Shown: positions 48,675 through 59,695, numbered from the stretch's first letter. The stretch is 64,000 nucleotides of DNA from Brasenia schreberi (GCA_036023115.1 JAYKKT010000048.1:9214501-9278500), one strand, 5' to 3'. Program-made: numbers and translations. The notes: a model not told the origin generated them from the letters alone.

Positions 48675-49797
48675 AGATGCATGATGCCAAATATGTCGGG
48701 CATCTGGGCGTCGCGCGCATGATTGCTTTGTTTTGTCATAGTTATTGTTGGCTACAAATGACCCACAACATAGCAAGTATACATGTGCATGCCCTGTCTG
48801 TCAACAAGACAAAGTGGATGCAATGAATAACCCTTGTTTATACTGCATCAACCTTGAAAAATCTATTTCAATGGACTTCATATCTGGTTTCCTTTGCTGA
48901 ATATGAGCTAATTCTTAGTATCCATATAGATCATCCAAGTATGTAGTGTTGATTTCTATTGTAAGGGAGTGTAGCAATAAGAAGATCACATAACTTTCTA
49001 AAGTATGTCACAAAGTCCTTTTTGCGGTTCCTAAGGAGATTGTGAGTAATCAAGATATTGCACTAGCTGATTCTGAATTGACTCGTTTGAGATAATGGTG
49101 CTCGATTTTGCCTCTCTTCTTCCCATCATTTAGAGACAGATGGTTAAATTAATGGTATAAATGCTCTTCTTGAGGAGTACTTGTATCATTACATGCCGGT
49201 CAACCAAAAGAACTGGGTGTCATTAGTTGAAACTATATATATATCAATTATAATATGCATAGAAGCTCCTCCATACCACTGAGTCCTTTTGAGCTGATGT
49301 TGTGATGGCAATCCTTAGAGTTCTTTGCATTTGATCCAGCATGACTAAGCAGACACCCTTCAAGAGGTTAGAGAAAGAGGTCATGCATGAGGATGAGTTT
49401 GATAGACATCGCCGATCACGAGTTTGAGATTGACGATAGAATATAATTATGCATTACATAGTATATATGAAAGCAAGTTTATTGAGGCATTCACATGAAC
49501 CTCAAACCTATCTTTGAAATTCTATTTGAGATAATAAAGAGGATTGGTTATGTAGTACACCATCTTGCTGAAGCTATACCGAATATTTTATGTATCACAG
49601 CTTACACCCTACTTTGAGGACCTTGAGAGACTCACAAGGTGCCCTCCTCCTTTTGTGCACCAAGGATATGGGCCAAGTGGATAAGATCTTGGATCATCGA
49701 ACCGAGAGTAAGAGTCTAAGCCGGCAGATAATGTATTTGGTGAGATGGAGCAGCCATGGTAGTGTGTAGCTTCAGGAGTACAATTACCAATAGACCT

Positions 49798-50005
49798 CGA
49801 GGATAAGGTCCCACTAAATTGGGGGAGAGTTGTCATGAGACCGTGATCTTCTCTCAAGCTCGGTCTCGAGGATAAGGTCCTACTAAGTTGGGGGAGAGTT
49901 GTCACGAGATCGTGATCTTCTCTCAAGCTCGGTCTCGAGGATAAGGTCCCACTAAGTTGGGGAAAGTTGTCACGAGACCGTGATCTTCTCTCAAGCTCCT
50001 AGCTA
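49798..50005 (+). repeat. Three 69-bp tandem copies at the gypsy PPT/LTR border
   Basis: Units at about 49798, 49867 and 49936, spaced exactly 69 bp apart, each hold CGAGGATAAGGTC, a purine tract (TTGGGGGAGAG or TTGGGGAAAG) and TTGTCACGAGACCGTGATCT. The unit therefore joins the end of the chromodomain frame, the polypurine tract and the first LTR bases. The third purine tract has lost a few G/A positions. Confidence 0.9.
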
Positions 50006-50599
50006 AGCCGTGCTTGAGACTGCGAAACACACCATTCATTCGGCCCACACTAGATCCATTATACTTCAACTCCAGTGGATCGACCCACTCTCTGGAGTTT
50101 TCCTTTTGTTTGCCCACATGAACATGCCTCCTCCTTTAATATAAGGGAGTGCATTTCACATTGGATGCAATTTGCTTCTCCATTCGCTAGAGTGCATAAA
50201 CATCTTCAATCTTCACCTTCATCCTCTTCCTTCTCTCTTTCCCTCCATCAGCATGTGTGTAAGAGTTGAGATTGCTAGAGAAGAGGAAGTAAAGTCCTTT
50301 GATGGATCATCCTTCCAATAATGTGATTGCATCTTCAATCCTTCCATGCAATGACATGCTGGTCAATCTTCGCCGTCCTCACTGAGCATCTGATCATCGT
50401 TTGGTGAAGAATGATGACATAACCCAATAATATTTAGATTTTATTCTCAGGGCCAAATATGTTCGAATCTTTCAACATTCCTTGCACCTCAAGGCAACCT
50501 AGAACGAGTTCATCCCAACATTTGTGGGACTTCAAACCCATCCTCCTAAGCATCACATACCCCATCAAACTAACTAATCAAATCTAGGCACATAGACCA

Positions 50600-50705
50600 G
50601 TAGCTCACCTGGCTAAGGGTTGACTCACAAGTTTACAGCCACGAGTTCGATTCCCTGCATACACATGGCTTCGACCTTCCATAGTATAAAGAACAAAGCA
50701 ACAAT
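50600..50705 (+). mobile_element. tRNA-derived SINE, subtype II
   Basis: TAGCTCACCTGGCTAAGGG (box A) and CACGAGTTCGATTCCCTGC (box B) are about 35 bp apart. They are followed by ACACATGGCTTCGACCTTCC and an A-rich end. The spacing and extra tail argue for a SINE over a tRNA gene. Confidence 0.6.
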
Positions 50706-50715
50706 CTAGGATACT

Positions 50716-50721
<6 letters not shown>

Positions 50722-50792
<71 letters not shown>
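50722..50792. repeat. (TC)n(CA)n microsatellite
   Basis: About 34 bp of TC and about 38 bp of CA. Confidence 0.95.
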
Positions 50793-50795
<3 letters not shown>

Positions 50796-50943
50796 TTATA
50801 CATCTACCGGAGTAAAATTGATGAAATACCACGAAGGGGCATAATCAGTACAATTCAGAAAAAGGTATCGTCATGGTACATATCAAAAGAACAGGTTCGA
50901 TTTAGAGATGGATGATTTATTAAGGGATTTAGTTGGGAAAATA

Positions 50944-50952
50944 AAACCCTAA
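50944..50952 (+). promoter_or_regulatory. Telobox upstream of eEF1B-beta
   Basis: AAACCCTAA lies about 160 bp before the start codon. A reverse-type TAGGGTTT follows in the CT-rich leader near 51043. Teloboxes are known in promoters of plant translation-machinery genes such as eEF1A and ribosomal proteins, which suits this gene. Confidence 0.6.
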
Positions 50953-51110
50953 AAGGAAAAGGAGGAGAATAGCCGCTTGGACCCTCCCCATAATCACTGG
51001 CTTACATATACTTTACCTTTGGTTCAACCGTTGCCTTCTCTCTAGGGTTTCTCTCGTTCTCCCCCCATCTCTCATTGTTTCTCAAGGGTTTCTCCCTCTC
51101 ATTTTTCACA

Positions 51111-53424
51111 ATGGTCGTCGTCTTCTCCGATCTCCACACAGAGGCTGGGCTTAAACACCTTAATGACTTCCTCTCTAACAAGACTTATGTTTCTGGGTAT
51201 GCCCAAAAACTTTTCTTTCGGCTCTTTTTGGATTGTGAGTGTTGGGTTTTCGGCCTTCTCTCACCAAAACCACTCCTTAGCTTGTTTTATATCTTTCTAT
51301 GGAAGTTTTCTTGTTTTGTGTAATTCGGATCTGATGGATCCCTTCGGTATACCGCAGCAACCAGCTGAGTAAGGACGATATCAAGGTCTTCACAGCCATT
51401 TTCAAGACTCCTGGTGGAGAGTTTCCGAATGTCTCGCGGTGGTACGGGAGCGTCGCGGCGAGCCTTTCAGAAAGGTTCGTACTTTTCTGTGGATCCCGGT
51501 TTTTTTATTGTGTTCAGTTCTCTGAAGATGATATCGTCTCGTCCGATTTCCGGTTTTTGTTTACTTTATTTTCTTTTGGATCTTGGATGCTGATGAATTT
51601 GGTGGGTATATGATTTTTGGGATAAGCAGCCTTCGTATTGCTATGATTTCATGATGCAAAGTTACCGGTTTGATGGTGCTACGCTGATAATGCAATAATC
51701 ATTTCCTGGACACGCAATGTGGTCGAGCTTGGGATTTTCAGTTTCTAAATTTCCGATTTGTCGGCGTTGGATCTATGATGAAAGATCTGTCCATTCCTTG
51801 GTGATGTTTGTTATAGGAGAATTTTATGAAGCTTTTGATTGTTTCACATGTAAGCTTTCTGTAAATGGTTTTTACCTTTCTTAATGCTAGAAGTATTGAG
51901 GCTTATATTATATCATCTTCATGGTTGATAATTCATTATTATGCGTGCTTGCAAGGATTGTGTACCAGAACAGCGAACGTTCCCCTTATGCTCATGCATC
52001 AGCGGATGGTTTTCCAAATCTCAAGAGTATATTTGGTTAGAGATTACTTGAGAACTAGCATCTTTGATGCCGAGTATTCTCAAGCGTTCTCTCCTATCTC
52101 ATACATGCTGATTCATGGACGCGTATTGCCTAATAATATGTTTCCGTCCCTGTAGTGGAAATTGGATTCCCATCTGAGTTTGGAAATCTAATTGGAGAAC
52201 TTGAAAGATTTGTCATTCTGACTGCATGAGGGTTTGAGTTGGAAAGTATCCTAAGAGGCCATGGTCCAAAGATACCTTATGAAGTGACTTGTTCACTGTT
52301 AATTTTATTCTCTTTTCAAATCAAACTTGCAGTGTGATTCCCGACCCTATCCATCCTTGAAGACTTGAACGTGCTACTGTCATTAATGAATGCTGAAATC
52401 TGATGCCTTTGAAGTTGACTATTCTGTTTTCATATTGTGCAGTATGATTTACCTGTTGTGTGCTAGAAGTAACATATTGGGTGCTTTTGGTTGTTGCGTT
52501 GTTTGTACTTCCTATGCAGGTTTCCTGGCAAAAGTCTTGGAGTTAGAATAAGTGGTAAAGTATCTGCAGCAGTGCCTGCTGAGGAAGTTACAGAGGTCTG
52601 GATATGATAAACGTCTTTCCTTTATGCCTTGAATTTCTGCCAGTGTAGTGTAGATTCACAGTAGGTGTGAACTATTAAAGGAGTTCCGTGACTTCTCTTT
52701 GACCTTATTTGTTAAGACGCAGAGTTTGGGCATTTGATTTAAGTATGTTTCGGTTATTTTTGTTTAGGCTGCCCCAGAGGGAGATGATGATGACTTGGAT
52801 CTTTTTGGAGACGAGACTGAGGAGGAGAAGAAGGCAGCAGAAGAGCGGGAGGCATCTGTTAAAGCTTCTTCAAAGAAAAAAGAGAGTACGTCATGGTTTT
52901 AATCGATTCAGTTGGATTTTCTTTTGATTTGGTTGGTGTTCAGTTATTCGTTTTAAGCTTCCAGTTTTCTAAAGGAAATTTGTTCTTTAGCAATAATTGA
53001 TGTAACTCAAAGGTTTTAAAGGAAATTTGTTCTTCAGAAATTATTTTCTTGGTTGCAATTTTAGGTGGAAAATCCTCTATTCTTTTGGATGTGAAGCCAT
53101 GGGACGATGAGACTGACATGAAGAAGTTAGAAGAGATTGTTCGCAGCGTGGAAATGCCGGGTCTTTTATGGGGAGCATGTACTACTTCCTCTTATTTCTA
53201 TTTTCGTTGCTGCTACTGTTTTTACATCAAGAAAGTTACCCAATGTGTTTGTATCCACAGCAAAACTGGCGCCGGTTGGTTATGGCATAAAGAAGCTGCA
53301 GATCATGATGACAATTGTGGACGACCTCGTCTCTGTTGACACCCTCATTGAGGAGCACCTCCTGATAGAGCCAGCGAACGAATACATTCAGAGTTGTGAC
53401 ATTGTTGCCTTCAACAAAATATAA
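51111..53424 (+). CDS. Elongation factor 1-beta (eEF1B guanine-exchange subunit)
   Basis: Six exons (51111-51196, 51358-51474, 52520-52595, 52768-52885, 53065-53178, 53261-53424) join in phase into 224 residues, the usual length of plant eEF1B beta-type subunits. The protein reloads eEF1A with GTP during translation elongation. The N-terminus is the short GST-like part ([38 protein letters not shown]). The middle is acidic with [19 protein letters not shown]. The C-terminal exchange domain has [19 protein letters not shown], then [20 protein letters not shown], and ends [10 protein letters not shown]. All borders are GT-AG and no damage is seen. The leader is CT-rich with a telobox upstream. 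The gene is followed within 400 bp by a SINE and a hAT MITE. Confidence 0.96.
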
Positions 53425-53611
53425 ACCTACCCGAAGGTTTCTCAATTTGTTGCATTAGTTGCAAGCCGTGGCACTGGACATCTTTTTTCATGTTGAGTGT
53501 TTCGTTTCGGTATCAGTGTCTACAATCTTGAGTGCTGTATGACAATCCTCCAGATAAGTCTAATATTGTTTTTGTTGTGCTCATCTAGCGTTTGTTGTTC
53601 ATTTCTTTCTT

Positions 53612-53727
53612 TCTTTCTTTTTTATTACAAGAGGGGGCTGAGCTTGACACACACACCCACACGTGCACCCTCTGGGAGTCGAACTCCCCACCAGCAGCAA
53701 CAGCGCCTTGCTGTTGAGTACTTTCTT
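53612..53727 (-). mobile_element. tRNA-derived SINE, subtype I, 3' of eEF1B-beta
   Basis: On the plus strand the inverted form starts with a T-rich run and ATTACAAGAGG, then GTGCACCCTCTGGGAGTCG with AACTCCCCACCAGCAGCA (box B region) and GCGCCTTGCTGTTGAG (box A region). It lies 190 bp after the stop codon, so it could fall in the 3' UTR. Confidence 0.75.
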
Positions 53728-53776
53728 TAAAGTTTCTCTTCGAGTTCAGTCTAGGAGCCCCAGCAGTGGCCTCAAA

Positions 53777-53947
53777 TAGTGGCGGATCTAGAATTTTTTG
53801 TGGGGTGGGGTGAAGTTTCTATTCGACGGTGCGTGAACTATGTATAATAGTCATGGATATACGATCGTGCCCTGCAACTTATTTTGATTGGTTTTTCAAA
53901 TTTCTGGGGCAGCCGCCCTATCTCGCCTCAATGTAGATCTGCCACCA
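53777..53947 (+). mobile_element. hAT MITE with intact 8-bp target duplication
   Basis: The ends TAGTGGCGGATCTA and TAGATCTGCCACCA form inverted repeats (12 of 14 match). Identical gcctcaaa flanks at 53769-53776 and 53948-53955 are the 8-bp duplication expected for hAT transposition. It is 171 bp, non-coding, and the best-preserved of three family members here. Confidence 0.88.
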
Positions 53948-53984
53948 GCCTCAAAACGTGTTTCCAACAGAAAATCTGGGGATG

Positions 53985-53990
<6 letters not shown>

Positions 53991-54031
<41 letters not shown>
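53991..54031. repeat. (GA)n microsatellite
   Basis: About 40 bp of GA. Confidence 0.95.
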
Positions 54032-54032
<1 letters not shown>

Positions 54033-54641
54033 TATATCCGATGTAGAAATGTTATATATATCCAAATGTAGCTTTTAGTAGTTGGTCTATATATTTCTCG
54101 ATCTTTCAAACTGCTCATCGGCTGTATGGTTTGCCTTTCTGATAGCGAGTACGCTAGGCATAGTTCGAGTCTCGGAGGGAAACCCTAGAACAGTTCGAGT
54201 GCATCATCAGGAAGGCTGACCATGCATCGAGTTGATCGCCAGATGCAAGAAGTAAAAACCAATGCTAGCTTCTTTGGGTCTTGCCACCAAAACCAGACCC
54301 GTCCTCCACTAACTAGGCTGCCATTCATGCCTTCTTTGTGTATATGAAAAGGAAAAAGTTAATTTGGTTAACCCCATGAAGATTTGAAGTTGGTGAGGCT
54401 TGATCATCGTCTCCGGCGCTGTTTGTGCACAGCCTAGCCCTTATGCCCACCGCTTGCAAAAATCAAAACCAAGCTTATTAAATATGTTTATTAAAATATA
54501 TTTTTTATTAGGTGAAGTGGAGCGGAACCATGTTGGTGGGTCTGGTTTCCCAAGACCCACAGAGCGGAACGGAACGTAGAGAGTAGGTTGTGGTGCCGGT
54601 GTAGGTTGAGTGAAAACCTGCCCCGCCTCACCCCATCTTGC

Positions 54642-54760
54642 TTAAGAAGAGGCCCAAGCCTAACCGTACCCACACATAGACCCTCTCGGAGTCCAACTCT
54701 CCACAAGCAGCAACAATGCTAGCGCACCTTGCCTTTGAGCCAACGCTCTTTGTGCAGGAT
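54642..54760 (-). mobile_element. tRNA-derived SINE, subtype I
   Basis: The plus strand shows the inverted form: AAGAGGCCCAAGCCTAACC, CCCTCTCGGAGTCCAACTC, CAAGCAGCAACAATGCTAGC, CACCTTGCCTTTGAGCC. Box B carries one change (TCCAACTC for TCGAACTC). Confidence 0.7.
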
Positions 54761-54769
54761 GGAATAGGA

Positions 54770-55057
54770 TTTTGATCTAATAAATTTCAATTTAGCCTTA
54801 AAAATATATTTTAGAAATATGAGTATAATTGAATTAAGAAAAAACAAGGCCTAAACCTATTGTTTTTTTTTCTTTAACCGATTTCATTGTTGTCGAATGG
54901 GCTAAATCTCAAAAACGTTTAAACCCATATAAATCACAGGAAAAACAATAAGATTTTGATCTAATAAATTTCAATTTAGCCTTGAAAATATATTTTAGAA
55001 ATATGAGTATAATTGAATTAAGAAAAAACAAGACCTAAACCTATTGTTTTTTTTCTT
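54770..55057. repeat. Near-identical 108-bp direct duplication
   Basis: The block from GATTTTGATCTAATAAATTT to CCTAAACCTATTGTTTTTTT occurs at about 54770-54877 and 54950-55057 with only one or two changes, separated by 72 bp. It is a recent duplication. It is non-coding. Confidence 0.85.
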
Positions 55058-55291
55058 TACCGAAACTACATTATGAACCAAGCTTTTTCCTCACACTGAG
55101 TGGTGTTGATTAGAACCATACCTGTATTATATTTTGCAAAGAATACATAAATTTGGAGCTTTTGAATTGTAATTTTGTTAGTAGTGATTCTTGGTCGAAA
55201 TTAAAAGGTAAGTAGTATAAAGTAGTTGCAAGACCAACTATTCTCTATGGAGTTATAGCAGATATCATTAAAGGAAAAGTCCTAAGATATA

Positions 55292-55427
55292 AAATGGGAT
55301 GCACTGTAGCTCAACGGCAAGGCACTCTAGTAAGGTTGTTACCTGTGTAGAGTTTGACTCCCAAAGGGTGCATATATGGGTGTGTAACATGTGCTAGGCT
55401 TTGGCTTCCTCTTGTATGAAAAATATT
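55292..55427 (+). mobile_element. tRNA-derived SINE, subtype I, sense orientation
   Basis: GTAGCTCAACGGCAAGGCAC (box A region) and AGAGTTTGACTCCCAAAGGG (box B region) are followed by a GTGCTAGGCTTTGGCTTCCT tail and TTGTATGAAAAA. A strict tRNA cloverleaf is not conserved. Confidence 0.75.
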
Positions 55428-56160
55428 AAATGTCAAAAATATTAAAAAATATTAACATTTTAAAAAATATGAAAAATTCTGTTAATGTGCACCATACCAA
55501 GAGATAACATATTCAATATCAAAACTAACTAAATCACATGCATACATCAGACCTCATTTTTAAACTTAAGATTGATGGCTATTAATGGATGTCGGATATA
55601 TATTGGATTTTTAGAGAGAAAGGAGGGATTTTTAGAGAAAAATGAGTGGGTCTTGAAAAAAAGGAATAGACATGTAAGAAGAGCCAAAGAAGCTAACCTA
55701 TAGATGGTCTGAACACATCTAAACTATGATTTTTTTTTAAATGTGAATTTTGAAACTTACACCATATCATATAATATAGTGTTGTATCACATGATATATC
55801 CCAATACGGTACGATAAATATATTTTGGATACATGCTCCTAAATTGATACACCCGATACACATATCATATCATACAATACGATACTATTTTTATAACATC
55901 GATCGATGTAAAGTAAGCCCCTTTTTTTCTCTTTACTATAAACACTTATTCCCCGTAAGTACCACTGTACCAGTTCTCACTTGTTTCACAAGGCAAAAAG
56001 ATAGTGGTAGTTGTGTAGGTTTGTTTCGTAAGGCTAACTACCATTATGATGCTGGTGGTGTTACATGACTAGATTTCTACTATGATGTAGCCTTATAGTA
56101 AGCTATAAGTAACATGTAAGCTTGAGCCAGTGGCATTAATAGAGGTTAGTGCGGCATTAA
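55428..56160. other. No supported gene
   Basis: This stretch is AT-rich with ATATC/ATACGAT-type degenerate words at 55760-55880. Only short chance frames are present. Confidence 0.35.
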
Positions 56161-56169
56161 TAGAAGATA

Positions 56170-56745
56170 AAACGGCATAGACACCATTAAGGCAGTTTGA
56201 ACATTTGGGGATGTGACTCAATGAAGCCGCAAAAGAGATCCTCAAAAATTAAATGATGAACACTTTAAGAAGATTAAAAATAATAAAGTATTAAAAGCAA
56301 ATCATAAAGTTTTTTTTAACTTTTTTGTCGAATCAAACTCTATGGAGCTTTTAAAACGACATAGACACCATTAAGGCAGTTTGAATATTTGGGGATGTGA
56401 CTCAATGAAGTTGCAAAAGAGACCGTGAGAAATTAGATGATGAACACTTTAAGAAGATTAAAATTAATAAAGTGTTAAAAGCAATTCATAAAGTTTTTTT
56501 AAACTTTTTTGTCTAATCAAACTCTATAGAGACTAAGATGCCCAACTTTTAAAACGACATCGATACCATTAAGGCAGTTTGAATATTTGGGGATGTGGCT
56601 CAACGAAGCTTTAAAAGAGATCGTGATAAATTAAATGATGAACACTTTAAAAAGATTAAAAAATAATAAAGTATTAAAAGCAAATCATGAAGTTTTTTTT
56701 AACTTTTTTTGTCGAATCAAACTCTAAGACTAAGATGCCCAGCAT
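56170..56745. repeat. Three diverged tandem units of about 185-200 bp
   Basis: Units starting near 56170, 56354 and 56552 share AAACGGCATAGACACCATTA, AGGCAGTTTGAACATTTGGG, TGATGAACACTTTAAGAAG and TTTTTGTCGAATCAAACTCT. A fragment (GACTAAGATGCCCA) of a fourth unit follows at 56730. They are non-coding. Confidence 0.85.
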
Positions 56746-57379
56746 TAAAAGACCTCAAAAATATCGAGAAGAAGCGATGAAAATAAATGAAGTTTGGAGT
56801 TAAATAATAATAAGGCAAATACCATTCTACGAGTATAGAGGAAGTTATGAAATTAGGAAAAAAGAGAAAGGGGTTTTGTTTGTTGTATGGCCACGAAAAA
56901 GATGTAGCATTAAGGAGATTAAACACAAATTTCCATAAATTAAACAATTGACAATGAGAAGGGTGACTCAACCTGCTTTGCTTGTCTTCTAAGTTATTAA
57001 GATCTCGCTGAACGACTCGTCTAAGAAAGGAAATTCAGATCCCTTTACATAAGTTAGGAATCTAATCTTTGTTTAATTCTATTATAGAATGATTTATTCT
57101 AAGGTTTTTCCTAGTAGAAGCACTAGACCCGATAAATCGGGTTATCAGGTCAGGTCAATTAGTGTTCAGGTTAATAGTGGGCTGACCCGGATCCCAACTT
57201 GATTTATATTTGGTCATGATATTTGAACCTAGACCCAACCTGGGTCGAGTTGGGGTCAATTTTCAGTTGACCTAAATGTGTATATATATTTAATACATAT
57301 CTATATATTTTGTATATCTTTATCAGAGGTAGTGGTACATGCTCAATCTCATTCATTCTCAAATTTACTCAAATATTTT

Positions 57380-57560
57380 TGCCATTTGACCAGTGTGATC
57401 AACATTAGAGATTTGAATTTAAAAGTAAATTATACGGTTATATTTTTCATACTTTGCATTTAATGTACAGTAATATAATTCACTTTTTTAATTCAAATCT
57501 TCACCTTTGATCACATCGATAGAATCGTGAGCATGTTGCAATGAATTTAAACATGGATTG
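57380..57560. mobile_element. Foldback MITE, copy 2
   Basis: GTGTGATCAACATTAGAGAT through AAAGTAAATTAT is mirrored by ATAATTCACTTTTTTAATTC through ACCTTTGATCACATCGAT. The centre holds CTTTGCATTTAATG, the complement of the centre at 18.7 kb. Confidence 0.65.
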
Positions 57561-57601
57561 GATTGATTATATATTATTATCTACATATTTACATGTACAT
57601 A

Positions 57602-57605
<4 letters not shown>

Positions 57606-57644
<39 letters not shown>
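57606..57644. repeat. (AT)n microsatellite
   Basis: About 38 bp of AT, a short distance outside the foldback MITE. Confidence 0.95.
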
Positions 57645-57646
<2 letters not shown>

Positions 57647-57789
57647 TTGCTTTTTTTCTAATCCGAATATCACCCGAAACACATAAAACCTGAGATTTGG
57701 ATTTTTCTGGTGGAGTCTGGGTCATGTTGTCAGATAGGTTTCAAAACCACCATGCTTAGGATAGTATTTCCAACCATGTAACAGGCACT

Positions 57790-57900
57790 GCTAAGGATAC
57801 GGGGTTAACTCGGCTCAGGCACGGTCGCTGCGGGGTGGAGAGTTCGACTCTCAGGAGGTGCATGTGTGTTTTAGGCTTTGGCCTCCTCTTTAACAAAAAA
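57790..57900 (+). mobile_element. tRNA-derived SINE, subtype I, with A-run end
   Basis: GGTTAACTCGGCTCAGGCAC (box A region) and GGAGAGTTCGACTCTCAGGA (box B region) are followed by TTTTAGGCTTTGGCCTCCTC and TTTAACAAAAAAAAA. The A run defines the 3' end of this family. Confidence 0.75.
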
Positions 57901-58400
57901 AAATCATAATGATAAAATACAACAACTGTGCGTTGATGTATGTTGATAATATATTATAACTATTATATTCAATCAACAGTAAATCTAATCTAAATAATTT
58001 GAGAGTTATAATAGTCTCTCTCCTCTTACTACTCTCACTCTCTCTTTTTTCTTCTTATCAAAATATATATAAATAAATAGATATTTCTTTTTCACCTTCC
58101 ACTTGCAGTGTACATAATATATATATATAGAGATATCTTTCTCTCACATTTTATTTGCAGTATGCATGGAAGAGTAATATATAGAAAGATTATTTATGTT
58201 CAACTATTTTTTTTAGGAACATGAGTATAATAAATTATTATTATTATTTTTTAAAAATTTTAATTTTTTTTAAATTACACTCATGCTGTAAAAAATTAAT
58301 AGGTGAACATGAGTGAAGATGTTGGGCAAGATCTAGTTTTCTTATATATATATAAGAAGAATTAAATTATACTCAATACACATGGTTGTCAATTATTATT
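57901..58400. other. No supported gene
   Basis: AT-rich DNA with short AT and CT runs. No coding or structural feature was seen. Confidence 0.35.
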
Positions 58401-58403
58401 TAC

Positions 58404-58770
58404 AACAATAACTAAGTTTTTTCCCATAAGGATCGACTAAATAGTTTGTTTGTTTCTATAGAGTCAAATAATGTGTCGTACTAGCACTTAACTCAAAAGA
58501 AGTTAACTCATTCTTTATTATTTCTTTTTCAACACTTTTGTGGTTTTCCTCTTTTGTTTCTTACATCTTCTTTAAAAAAGTTTTTCTTTGTCATCTTTCT
58601 ATACGTTTAAACCATCTTAAATGATTTTATCTCCTCTCATCATTTAATGGTACTCCCAATTTGTTTCTAGTAACTTAGATTATGCTCATTCATTTCAATA
58701 TCTTCATTTTTACATGAATATTTTTTATAAATATTATCAATTATTATGTATAATATTAAAAAATGAACTC
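58404..58770 (-). mobile_element. Old RTE LINE 3' fragment
   Basis: On the plus strand ACAACAATAACTAAGTTTTT, TTCTTTATTATTTCTTTTTC, AACACTTTTGTGGTTTTCCT and AATTTGTTTCTAGTAAC match, with heavy divergence, the complement of the RTE 3' end. Confidence 0.75.
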
Positions 58771-59049
58771 CTCCAATAAATCTTTTAAAGCCATGAATCA
58801 AATCACATTTGGCGACGATTTTTCAACATAATTAGTTAACATACCAATTTGATCCGAACTTGTGGGGTTTCAGTCGAACTGAGGAATCCACGCTCGGGTC
58901 GGGTCGGATTGGGTCGAGCCCCCGTTGGAACAGGCCGATATCGATGCCATTCTCTTTGTAGGCTTTTGACCTATTTATCTAAAAAATTATTTGTGGATTT
59001 TAGATTTTGGGGTTTTGAATGACGGGTGGTTTTCTTTTTTCCCTTTATT

Positions 59050-59145
59050 GATTTTCTACTAACTCTCTTCACTCTTTGCTCGCTGCAAACTCCCACCACG
59101 AGGTCTCTCTCCCGCGAGATCCGTTTCGAGCGTTCTTCTTAAGGT
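59050..59145 (+). promoter_or_regulatory. Probable leader exon of the RING gene
   Basis: GC-richer sequence (CTCTTTGCTCGCTGCAAACT, TCTCCCGCGAGATCCGTTTC) ends at a donor-like TTCTTAAG|GTGCATGC near 59142. This fits a 5' UTR exon followed by a leader intron of about 1.4 kb. Confidence 0.45.
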
Positions 59146-59149
59146 GCAT

Positions 59150-59695
59150 GCTCTTCGTTTTCCCCGGGAATGTTGTTCTCGGGTGTCTATTCCGCGTTCT
59201 TTTCCGGAATTTGGCGTTTTGTAGCGGATTTCGCATAATCTCGGTGGCCTTGCTCGGAATTCGTACTTCTCATCGGCGATCGTAAGAAAATTGTGAAGTT
59301 TGTTTGTTTTCTCATGGTTTTATGGGGAATTCTTCTTGTCGACAGCCGATTATATGTGGAACTGAGGTCCTATGCATGAGTTTTCTGCGGAATAGTTGCC
59401 TTTAGTTCACGATTTGCTGGAAAATCAGGTTTTACCTGGAAAAATTGTTGTTGAATGTCTATTCTGTTCATTTTCGGGAACTTTCGTTTCGGAGCGGATT
59501 TTGGTGGGTTTACTCGGGATTCATTGCTTGGGTCGGCGATCGTACGAAATTTGTGAGTTTTGTTTGCTTTTTCACGGGTTTAGTTTTTGACCGTCGATTA
59601 TCAGTGGAATTGGGGTTCTATCTATCATTTATGCATGATTTCCTTCGGAACGTTAGCCTTTTGATTCACGATCTGCTCTAAAATATGGTTTTCGT
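59150..59695 (+). repeat. Diverged tandem duplication in the RING leader intron
   Basis: Two units (about 59155-59430 and 59440-59695) share, in order, GTCTATTC, CGGATTT, TTGCTCGGAATTCG / TTACTCGGGATTC, TCGGCGATCGTA, GAAATTTGTGA-like and TTCACGAT(T/C)TGCT words. It is an old duplication of about 275 bp. Confidence 0.6.

Larger units (their letters stand above)
45905..50400 (+). mobile_element. Decayed Ty3/gypsy chromovirus (RT/RNase H, integrase, chromodomain, 3' LTR)
   Basis: Plus-strand pieces follow gypsy pol order. The RT end is FLGFTNYYRRFIQHFSKMTAPSNR (45.97-46.1 kb). The integrase zinc-binding region is HDAKYVGHLGVARMIAL (48.68 kb), and the integrase core follows with DFISGF (48.9 kb), then ETDG-INGINALLEEYLYHY and QKNWVSL (49.14-49.23 kb). 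A chromodomain-like ILDHRTESKSLSRQIMYLVRW (49.69 kb) leads into EDKVPLNWG. A purine-rich GGGGGAGAG then precedes TGTCACGAGACC, the likely 3' LTR start (about 49967). TTTAATATAAGG at about 50134 could be its TATA box. Stops and frameshifts are frequent. The element lacks gag, protease and a 5' LTR. The RTE LINE at 46607-48674 split it within the integrase. Confidence 0.82.

Noticed and set aside
49798..50005. CRISPR-like array
   Set aside because: The three 69-bp units have no repeat-spacer structure and fall at a gypsy LTR border in a plant genome.
50600..50665. tRNA gene candidate with box A and box B
   Set aside because: The arms do not form a proper cloverleaf and a family-shared tail follows, so SINE is the better call. 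The same holds for 55292 and 57790.
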